8,371 bases of DNA from Pseudomonadota bacterium. GTDB taxonomy: Bacteria > Pseudomonadota > Gammaproteobacteria > Burkholderiales > SG8-41. How positions within the stretch are numbered: position 1 is the first letter of the stretch; every line of letters begins with the position of its first letter. The stretch lies in NCBI GenBank assembly GCA_023431245.1, contig JAEYXO010000071.1, positions 1 to 8,371 on the forward strand, written 5' to 3'. The position numbers and the translations under genes were made by a program. The notes below the pieces were generated by a model. That model made no database searches and was not told the origin of the DNA. It worked only from the letters and a program-made list of their open reading frames with translations. Positions 1 through 5,653 of the stretch are shown here, in pieces.

Positions 1-240
1 CGCGTTGAATTCGTGCTCCAGGAAATCGGCACCTGGCCGGCCCTGCGCGTGATCAGCGCGCTGCGCGAGGAAAACCGCTGGCACCATTTCGGCGGGGGCG
101 GCACAGACCATGCCGCCAAGCGCGGCCTGCTCGAGGCCCTGTGCCCCGCGAGCCCGGCATGGCGTGAAGCCGCGGCCACCCTGGGCTCAGACCTGGTGTA
201 CCGGGCCGCAGCATGGCTGTTCGCGGAGCGGCAGCCATGA
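1..240 (+). CDS. DUF2817 family M14-like metallopeptidase, C-terminal fragment
   Basis: Only the last 79 codons are present; the reading frame is open from the first base and the real start lies outside the window. The visible segment contains LQEIGTWPALRV followed by ALREENRWHH and a tail with CPASPAWREA. This pattern (Glu-phi-Gly-Thr, then an 'alr.enr.hh' helix, then a 'D/P-aW' helix) is what I recall from the C-terminal part of DUF2817 proteins, which belong to the zinc carboxypeptidase (M14) clan. In that clan a Glu near the C-terminal end of the domain is catalytic, and the Glu of QEIGTW (residue 8 of the fragment) is the candidate. The zinc ligands would lie upstream and cannot be seen, so activity and substrate are unknown. 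The stop codon overlaps the ATG of the HIT gene (ATGA), which suggests translational coupling. Family assignment rests on recalled pattern only. Confidence 0.72.
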   Translation, partial: RVEFVLQEIGTWPALRVISALREENRWHHFGGGGTDHAAKRGLLEALCPASPAWREAAATLGSDLVYRAAAWLFAERQP

Positions 241-650
241 GCTGCGAACTGTGCAACACCCCCGGCGGCCCGCTGCTGTGGCAGGACGCGCGCTGCCGCG
301 TGATCGGTGTCGACGAGCCCGGTTACCCCGGATTCTGCCGTGTCATCTGGAATGCGCATGTGAAGGAAATGAGCGATCTGGATGCCGCTGACCGCGCCCA
401 CTGCATGGCCGTGGTGTTCGCTGTCGAGCAGGCCCTGCGCACGCTGATGCAGCCGGACAAGATCAATGTCGCGAGCCTCGGCAACATGGTGGCCCATGTG
501 CACTGGCATGTGATCCCGCGGTTTGCCGACGACCCGCATTTTCCGCAACCCATCTGGGGCACGCGCCAGCGCGAATACCGCGGCACGCGCAGCGCGGACT
601 ATCGGCAGCTCGCCGCCGCCATTGCGGAAAGTCTTAAAAAATATCAATAA
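237..650 (+). CDS. HIT family protein (histidine-triad nucleotide hydrolase)
   Basis: Encodes 137 residues, a usual size for a single-domain HIT protein. The histidine triad is intact at H87-V-H89-W-H91-V-I (HVHWHVIPRF). HIT hydrolases form a nucleotidyl-histidine intermediate on the middle His and cleave dinucleoside polyphosphates or nucleoside phosphoramidates; the exact substrate here is not evident. Other family features are the N-terminal CELC (Cys3, Cys6), the WNAH stretch (residues 38-41) and the ASLGNMV strand leading into the triad. The protein lacks signal peptide and membrane segments, so it is presumably cytosolic. I chose ATG 237 because GGAG lies at 225-228, eight bases upstream, and because it overlaps the stop of the preceding gene. 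An in-frame ATG at 213 would add eight residues lying inside that gene. The last codons and following bases are markedly AT-rich. The gene converges on phoR. Confidence 0.95.
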   Translation: MSCELCNTPGGPLLWQDARCRVIGVDEPGYPGFCRVIWNAHVKEMSDLDAADRAHCMAVVFAVEQALRTLMQPDKINVASLGNMVAHVHWHVIPRFADDPHFPQPIWGTRQREYRGTRSADYRQLAAAIAESLKKYQ

Positions 651-665
651 AATCAAATAGTTATG

Positions 666-2015
<1,350 letters not shown>

Positions 2016-2062
2016 TTCCCGCGCCGATTATCTCACGCGGACGCCGGGCCCGATGCGCCCGC

Positions 2063-2749
2063 TCAATTCACCGAGAAGCGGTATCCCGAACTGCGCACGG
2101 TCTGCACCAGGCTGTCGTGGCCGCCGGGCTCGAGCGCCTTGCGCAGGCGCCGGATGTGCACATCGACCGTGCGTTCCTCGACAAACACGTGATCGCCCCA
2201 GACATGGTCGAGCAGCTGCACCCGCGTGTAGACGCGCTCGGGATGGGTCATGAAAAAATGCAGCAGCCGGAACTCGGTGGGGCCGAGCTGCAGCGGCGCA
2301 CCATTGCCGGTCACACGATGGCTCGCGGGATCGAGGCGCAGGCCGGCGACCTCGATGACGTCGTCCGTGGCCTGCGGCGAGCGCCGCCGCAGCACTGCCT
2401 TGACCCGCGCATTGAGTTCCCGCGGTGAAAACGGCTTGGTGATGTAGTCATCGGCGCCGGTTTCCAGCCCCGCCAGCTTGTCCTGTTCCTCGGCACGCGC
2501 GGTCAGCATGATCAGCGGCACACCCTGGGTGCGCTTGTCGCCGCGCAGGCGGCGCGCAAATTCGACGCCGTTGATGCCGGGCAGCATCCAGTCGAGCACG
2601 ATCAGGTCCGGCAGTTCGTCCCGCACCATGCCCATCGCCTGCTCGGCCGATTCGGCCCGTAGCGTGCGGTGCCCGGCCAGTTCCAGGTTGCAGGCCACCA
2701 GTTCCTGGATTGCCGGCTCGTCTTCGACCACGAGTATTGTTGCCGCCAT
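2063..2749 (-). CDS. phoB: PhoB, phosphate-regulon response regulator
   Basis: Encodes 228 residues, the normal length of an OmpR/PhoB-type regulator. The receiver domain (about 3-120) has the acidic pocket E9-D10, phospho-acceptor D53 in LIVLDWMLPG, T83 in MLTAR and K105 in YITKPF. The winged-helix DNA-binding domain (about 130-226) carries the LGPTEFRLLHFFMTHPERVYTR segment and a recognition helix region at VEERTVDVHIRRLRKAL. The pattern LDWMLPGINGVEFARRLR and HVFVEERTVDVHIRRLRKAL is typical of PhoB rather than other OmpR-type paralogues. When phosphorylated by PhoR it binds Pho boxes and recruits sigma-70 RNA polymerase to phosphate-scavenging genes. ATG 2749 is supported by GGAG at 2755-2758, five bases upstream. 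It is the first gene of a phoBR pair, and a Pho box lies in its own promoter (2796-2813), consistent with positive autoregulation. No phoU, pst or ppk gene is seen beside it. Confidence 0.97.
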   Translation of the reverse strand: MAATILVVEDEPAIQELVACNLELAGHRTLRAESAEQAMGMVRDELPDLIVLDWMLPGINGVEFARRLRGDKRTQGVPLIMLTARAEEQDKLAGLETGADDYITKPFSPRELNARVKAVLRRRSPQATDDVIEVAGLRLDPASHRVTGNGAPLQLGPTEFRLLHFFMTHPERVYTRVQLLDHVWGDHVFVEERTVDVHIRRLRKALEPGGHDSLVQTVRSSGYRFSVN

Positions 2750-2781
2750 GGAAACTCCGGGCAGATTGAACAGACCCGGAT

Positions 2782-2787
2782 ATTATG
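2782..2787 (-). promoter_or_regulatory. -10 element of the phoB promoter
   Basis: The minus strand reads CATAAT, a 5/6 match to TATAAT, eight bases downstream of the Pho box. No TTGACA-like hexamer stands at the usual distance, as expected for an activator-dependent promoter. Transcription would start near 2775, giving a leader of about 25 bases before the phoB ATG. Confidence 0.6.
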
Positions 2788-2795
2788 ACTCCGTT

Positions 2796-2813
2796 GTTAC
2801 AGCCGCATGACAG
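2796..2813 (-). promoter_or_regulatory. Pho box upstream of phoB
   Basis: Read on the minus strand, the sequence is CTGTCAT-GCGG-CTGTAAC: two 7-base direct repeats separated by 4 bases. The first repeat matches the enterobacterial PhoB consensus half-site CTGTCAT exactly and the second matches 5 of 7. Repeat length and spacing (7-4-7) are canonical; the spacer is unusually GC-rich (normally A/T). It ends eight bases before a -10 hexamer, roughly where a PhoB site replaces the -35 element, and it drives toward phoB. The second half-site is weaker, so binding strength is uncertain. Confidence 0.8.
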
Positions 2814-2857
2814 CTTGCCGCCGGAACAGCGCAAACCCTTGCCGCGACGGCGGCTTT

Positions 2858-2873
2858 TCCCGCGTTCGCGGGA
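2858..2873 (+). promoter_or_regulatory. Perfect 16-base palindrome, candidate operator
   Basis: TCCCGCG-TT-CGCGGGA is an inverted repeat with 7-base arms and a 2-base centre. It ends five bases before the -10 hexamer at 2879-2884, so it covers the spacer and -35 zone of the promoter for the DUF971/ubiE genes. A 2-base centre is too tight for a stable RNA hairpin, which favours a dimeric protein-binding site. I cannot name the regulator. A GC-rich genome makes such repeats somewhat more likely by chance. Confidence 0.4.
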
Positions 2874-2878
2874 CCGGT

Positions 2879-2884
2879 TATGAT
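2879..2884 (+). promoter_or_regulatory. Probable -10 element for the DUF971-ubiE genes
   Basis: TATGAT matches 5 of 6 positions of TATAAT and lies 34 bases before the preferred DUF971 start at 2919. No convincing -35 hexamer is visible at 16-18 bases upstream; that position is occupied by the palindrome. The surrounding block CCGGTTATGATGCGCG (2874-2889) recurs with only two changes in front of ubiB (5637-5652). Confidence 0.5.
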
Positions 2885-2918
2885 GCGCGTCCCGAATCCC
2901 GACATCCCGCGGACCGCC

Positions 2919-3293
2919 ATGGCCGGACTTAACAAAAACGTGCCCCAACCCACCGAAATCACCCTGCACCAGGCCACGCGCGCGCTGGAAATCGCCTTTG
3001 CCGACGGCAAATCCTTCCGCCTGCCCTGCGAATTCCTGCGCGTGTTCTCGCCCTCGGCCGAAGTCCGCGGCCACGGACCGGGCCAGGAAACCCTGCAGAC
3101 CGGAAAAAAGGACGTCACGATCACCGGGATCGAACCGGTCGGGCAGTACGCGATCCAGCTGCGTTTCTCCGACGGCCACGACACCGGCATCTATTCCTGG
3201 GACCTGCTTTACGATTACGGGATGAACCAGGACGCCATGTGGCAGGATTACCTGAAGCGCCTGCAGGATGCCGGCGCCCGCCGCGAAGCCTGA
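2919..3293 (+). CDS. DUF971 domain protein (GBBH-like N-terminal domain)
   Basis: Encodes 124 residues that are almost entirely one DUF971 domain. Recognisable stretches are ITLHQATRALEIAFADGKSFRLPCEFLRVFSPSAEV (about 14-49), GHGPGQE (51-57) and IEPVGQYAIQLRFSDGHDTGIYSWDLLYDYG (71-101). The domain also forms the N-terminal part of gamma-butyrobetaine hydroxylase and is fused to some Mrp/ApbC-type Fe-S carriers such as plant HCF101, but the stand-alone bacterial protein has no established function. No catalytic residue can be assigned; it looks soluble and cytosolic. I prefer ATG 2919 (MAGLNKN) over the in-frame ATGs at 2880 and 2883, because those overlap the -10 hexamer and the first would add 13 residues outside the domain. 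No clear Shine-Dalgarno precedes either. It ends seven bases before ubiE, so the two are surely co-transcribed. Confidence 0.92.
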   Translation: MAGLNKNVPQPTEITLHQATRALEIAFADGKSFRLPCEFLRVFSPSAEVRGHGPGQETLQTGKKDVTITGIEPVGQYAIQLRFSDGHDTGIYSWDLLYDYGMNQDAMWQDYLKRLQDAGARREA

Positions 3294-3300
3294 ACACGGC

Positions 3301-4035
3301 ATGAGCAAGACCACCGATTTCGGATTCAGCAAGGTCGCCGAGGACGAGAAGGCGCGCAAGGTCGCCGAGGTTTTCGACTCGGTTGCATCGCGCTACGACC
3401 TGATGAACGACCTGATGTCGGCGGGCCTGCACCGGCTGTGGAAACGTTTCGCCGTCGAGCAGAGCCTGACCCGGCCCGGGGAACGCGTGCTCGATGTCGC
3501 CGGCGGCACCGGCGACCTGACGCGGCTGTTCGCGCAGCGCGTCGGCCCGCGCGGCTCCGTGGTGCTCACTGACATCAACGGCCCGATGCTGCGCTGCGGA
3601 CGCGACCGCCTGATGGATGAAGGCCTGGTCGTACCCGCCGTGCAGTGTGATGCCGAAAAACTGCCCTTCCCCGACGCCCACTTCGACTGCGTCTGCGTCG
3701 CCTTCGGCCTGCGCAACATGACGCACAAGGATGTCGCGATCACCGAAATGCAGCGCGTGCTGCGACCGGGCGGCCGCCTGCTGGTGCTGGAGTTTTCGCG
3801 GGTCTGGCAGCCGCTGGCGCCGCTCTACGACGCCTATTCCTTCCAGGTGCTGCCGCGCATGGGCAAGCTGGTGACCAACGATGCCGACAGCTACCGCTAC
3901 CTCGCCGAATCGATCCGCATGCATCCCGACCAGGACACGCTGAAGCAGATGATGCTCGATGCCGGACTCGAACGGGTCGAGTATTTCAACCTCGCGGCGG
4001 GAGTGGTCGCGCTGCATCGCGGCTTCCGTTTCTGA
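3301..4035 (+). CDS. ubiE: UbiE, ubiquinone/menaquinone C-methyltransferase
   Basis: Encodes 244 residues (E. coli UbiE has 251). It is a class I SAM-dependent methyltransferase that C-methylates 2-methoxy-6-polyprenyl-1,4-benzoquinol in ubiquinone synthesis and demethylmenaquinol in menaquinone synthesis. The UbiE signature Y32-D-L-M-N-D-L-M-S-A-G-L-H-R-L-W47 is complete. SAM-binding motif I is VLDVAGGTGD (63-72), the acidic residue ending strand 2 is D91 in LTDIN, D117-A-E119 with LPFPD follows, and RVLRPGGRLLVLEFS (152-166) is motif III. The C-terminal SYRYLAESIRMHPDQDTLKQMM is also typical. ATG 3301 lies seven bases after the DUF971 stop with no good Shine-Dalgarno, suggesting coupling to the upstream gene. 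Whether both quinones or only ubiquinone is made cannot be told here; the neighbouring ubiJ and ubiB point to ubiquinone. Confidence 0.98.
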   Translation: MSKTTDFGFSKVAEDEKARKVAEVFDSVASRYDLMNDLMSAGLHRLWKRFAVEQSLTRPGERVLDVAGGTGDLTRLFAQRVGPRGSVVLTDINGPMLRCGRDRLMDEGLVVPAVQCDAEKLPFPDAHFDCVCVAFGLRNMTHKDVAITEMQRVLRPGGRLLVLEFSRVWQPLAPLYDAYSFQVLPRMGKLVTNDADSYRYLAESIRMHPDQDTLKQMMLDAGLERVEYFNLAAGVVALHRGFRF

Positions 4036-4106
4036 GCCGCCGCATCCATTGCAGTGCACTGATTTCATTCATTATTCTTATTAATGCCGGACCCGCGGGT
4101 GATCGC

Positions 4107-4112
4107 TATAAT
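4107..4112 (+). promoter_or_regulatory. -10-like TATAAT upstream of the Tim44-like gene
   Basis: A perfect TATAAT in the 108-base gap after ubiE, 31 bases before the start codon. No good -35 is found at 16-18 bases upstream (TTAATG at 4081-4086 is 20 bases away). A second similar hexamer, TATAAC, stands at 4120-4125. It suggests that the downstream genes have a promoter separate from ubiE. The rest of the gap holds a 10-base palindrome CAGTGCACTG (4052-4061) with no T-run and no obvious terminator. Confidence 0.5.
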
Positions 4113-4143
4113 GGGCCGGTATAACCTGAAGCGGAGACCTTCC

Positions 4144-4998
4144 ATGAAATCCTTCCTGATGGCCATGATTGCCGCCTGCGGCATGGCGCTGATCGCTGTC
4201 GACGTCGAAGCCAAGCGCCTCGGCGGTGGCCGCAACCTCGGCATGCAGCGCAATGTCCAGCAGCAGCCCAAGGCCCCGGCGCAACAGCAACAACAGCAGC
4301 AAGCGCAACAAGCCCAGCAGTCCGGTACGCCGGCGCAGCAGCCCGCCGCGGCCGCCGGCAACAAATGGATGGGCCCGCTCGCCGGTCTCGCGCTCGGCGC
4401 CGGTCTGATGGCCCTGTTCCTGAACAACGGCATCGCCGGCGCGCTCGCCGGCCTGCTGCTGCTCGCCGCGATCGCCGGCGTCGCGGTGATGGCCTTCCGC
4501 ATGCTGCGCGGTAAAACCGCCACGGCGCCGATGCAGTACGCCGGCAGCGGACCTCAAGCCCTGGGCACCGCCGGCGGCAGCGGTACGGCCGCTCATTCAC
4601 CGGCTGCGGCGGCCACCACGGGCGGTCGCTGGCCCGCCGACTTCAATGCAAGCGAATTCCTGCGCCACGCCCGGCTCAATTTCGTGCGCCTGCAGGAGGC
4701 GCACGATGCCCGTGACGCTGCGGCACTGGCCGACTTCCTGACACCGGACCTGCTCGAGGACATCCGCGCACAGTGGCAGGCCGACGGTGAGTCCTCCGGC
4801 AAGACCGACGTGGTGACCTTGGAATCCGAGGTGCTCGACGTCGTCACCGAAGGCCTGCTCTACGTGGTCAGCGTGCGTTTCTCGGGCCTGATCCGCGAGG
4901 GCAGCGGCGAACCGCAGTCCTTCGCCGAAATCTGGCACCTGGAAAAACCGCTGCGCGGCAACTCCGGCTGGCTGGTCTCGGGCATCCAGCAGGCCTGA
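4144..4998 (+). CDS. Tim44-like domain protein, exported or membrane-anchored
   Basis: Encodes 284 residues. Order of parts: signal peptide 1-23 with a likely cleavage after VEA, a basic Gly-rich stretch KRLGGGRN, a Gln/Pro/Ala-rich linker (39-67), two hydrophobic segments (about 77-94 and 97-118), a second Ala/Gly-rich linker, and a C-terminal Tim44-like domain (about 165-281, ADFNASEFLRHARLNFVRLQEAHDARD...). Tim44 anchors the Hsp70 import motor in mitochondria, and the same fold occurs in mitoribosomal protein L45. Bacterial members are common but mostly uncharacterised. If the first segment is cleaved, the Tim44 domain would be held at the inner membrane by the two later helices; its side is not certain. 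ATG 4144 is chosen for its signal peptide and for GGAG at 4133-4136; an in-frame ATG at 4084 would precede the -10 hexamer. It sits between ubiE and ubiJ, so a link to ubiquinone synthesis is possible but is inference only. Confidence 0.87.
   Translation: MKSFLMAMIAACGMALIAVDVEAKRLGGGRNLGMQRNVQQQPKAPAQQQQQQQAQQAQQSGTPAQQPAAAAGNKWMGPLAGLALGAGLMALFLNNGIAGALAGLLLLAAIAGVAVMAFRMLRGKTATAPMQYAGSGPQALGTAGGSGTAAHSPAAAATTGGRWPADFNASEFLRHARLNFVRLQEAHDARDAAALADFLTPDLLEDIRAQWQADGESSGKTDVVTLESEVLDVVTEGLLYVVSVRFSGLIREGSGEPQSFAEIWHLEKPLRGNSGWLVSGIQQA
4258..4320 (+). repeat. Gln-rich low-complexity tract (CAG/CAA repeats)
   Basis: Encodes residues 39-59 of the Tim44-like protein: three Gln, then PKAPA, then a run of seven Gln and further AQQ units. 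CAG and CAA codons are mixed, so it is an imperfect trinucleotide array. It forms a flexible linker between the signal peptide and the first later membrane segment, and may vary in length between strains. Confidence 0.75.
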
Positions 4999-5002
4999 GC
5001 CC

Positions 5003-5036
5003 GGGGGGCGGCCAAACGCCGCCCCTCCCCGTTTTT
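5003..5036 (+). terminator. Hairpin with T-run after the Tim44-like gene
   Basis: An 8-base perfect stem GGGGCGGC (5005-5012) / GCCGCCCC (5018-5025) with loop CAAAC, extendable by two G-C pairs across a bulged T. It is followed by CCCCG and then TTTTT (5032-5036). The T-run begins six bases after the perfect stem, so it is an imperfect rho-independent terminator. It lies directly against the ubiJ start codon (5038), so it could also act as an attenuator or mask translation initiation. Confidence 0.5.
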
Positions 5037-5037
5037 C

Positions 5038-5610
5038 ATGTTCGACGCCTTCGCCGTCGCACCACTGAACCATCTGTTGCGCGCCAATGCCTGGGCGCGT
5101 GAAGCGCTGCAGATCCATGCCGGCAAGACCGTCGTCTTCCGCTGCCTGCCCTTCGAAACCCGCCTTGAAATCCGCGACAGCGGCGAAGTGGCCCCGGCCC
5201 CTGCAGCGTCCCTGCCCGCGCTGACGCTGACACTGACGCCGGGTCTGATGTTGCGCGTCGCCGCGCGCGACGACAGCGTCTGGCGCGATGTGCGGAGCGA
5301 GGGCGACACCGCGCTCGCCGCGACCATCCACCAGCTGTGGCGCCACCTGCGCTGGGATGCCGAGGAAGACCTGTCGAAAGTGGTCGGCGATGTCGCGGCC
5401 CACCGCATCGCCGAATCAGGCCGGACATTGCAGCGCTGGGCGGGATCCGGCGGCGACAACCTCGCGCGCTCCTTCGCCGAATACTGGACCGAGGAGCAGC
5501 CGCTGATTGCCGCAAAGGACGATGTCGCCCGCTTCACGGCCGAGGTCGACCGCCTGCGCGACGACCTTGCGCGGCTCGAAAAACGCATCAACCGGCTCGA
5601 CCGCCGCTGA
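5038..5610 (+). CDS. ubiJ: UbiJ, SCP2-domain ubiquinone biosynthesis accessory factor
   Basis: Encodes 190 residues (E. coli UbiJ has 201). UbiJ is a non-catalytic factor of the soluble Ubi complex; its SCP2 lipid-binding domain holds polyprenyl intermediates, and its C-terminal coiled coil contacts UbiK. Here an SCP2-like region (about 10-105, MFDAFAVAPLNHLLRANAWAREAL... with alternating strands LTLTLTPG) is followed by a helical middle part with DLSKVVGDVAAHRIA and a C-terminal coiled coil (about 158-189, VARFTAEVDRLRDDLARLEKRINRL). That architecture, plus a place immediately before ubiB, supports the name; sequence conservation in this family is low. ATG 5038 is the first start and fits the family N-terminus, but no Shine-Dalgarno is present: the preceding bases are CCCCGTTTTTC, part of the hairpin and T-run. 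Translation may therefore be weak or depend on structure. Confidence 0.87.
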   Translation: MFDAFAVAPLNHLLRANAWAREALQIHAGKTVVFRCLPFETRLEIRDSGEVAPAPAASLPALTLTLTPGLMLRVAARDDSVWRDVRSEGDTALAATIHQLWRHLRWDAEEDLSKVVGDVAAHRIAESGRTLQRWAGSGGDNLARSFAEYWTEEQPLIAAKDDVARFTAEVDRLRDDLARLEKRINRLDRR

Positions 5611-5640
5611 ACCGCGGCGGCTCCGGCCCCCGGCGGCCGG
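5601..5640 (+). other. Two tandem GC hairpins between ubiJ and ubiB
   Basis: First stem: CCGCCGC (5601-5607) / GCGGCGG (5614-5620), with the ubiJ stop codon in its 6-base loop. Second stem: CCGGCC (5623-5628) / GGCCGG (5635-5640), with a 6-base loop. They lie two bases apart and end just before TTAAAAT. Without a T-run they are not classical terminators; they could slow RNA decay or separate ubiJ from ubiB. Short GC stems also arise by chance in DNA this rich in G+C. Confidence 0.35.
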
Positions 5641-5641
5641 T

Positions 5642-5647
5642 TAAAAT
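5642..5647 (+). promoter_or_regulatory. -10-like TAAAAT immediately upstream of ubiB
   Basis: TAAAAT matches 5 of 6 positions of TATAAT. Only six bases separate it from the ubiB GTG, so transcription would begin at or within a few bases of the start codon. No clear -35 is visible. The block CCGGTTAAAATGCGCG (5637-5652) matches 14 of 16 positions of the block holding the DUF971 -10 element. Confidence 0.45.
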
Positions 5648-5653
5648 GCGCGG

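Noticed and set aside
2841..2858. Small hairpin GCCGC-GACG-GCGGC followed by TTTT, resembling a terminator
   Set aside because: The stem has only five pairs and, on the plus strand, no gene reads into it because phoB is divergent. Probably chance.
4052..4061. 10-base palindrome CAGTGCACTG after ubiE
   Set aside because: It is short, with no loop and no T-run, so it is not a terminator, and it is not near a -35. Kept only as a note in the upstream-region entry.
3121..4068. 315-codon minus-strand open frame opposite ubiE
   Set aside because: It is a shadow of ubiE and the end of the DUF971 gene, with no domain or ribosome-binding support.
5221..5243. Repeated CTGAC units (CTGACGCTGACACTGACGC) that resemble Pho-box half-sites
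   Set aside because: They lie inside ubiJ coding sequence, encode an alternating LTLTLT strand, and have 6-base rather than 11-base periodicity.
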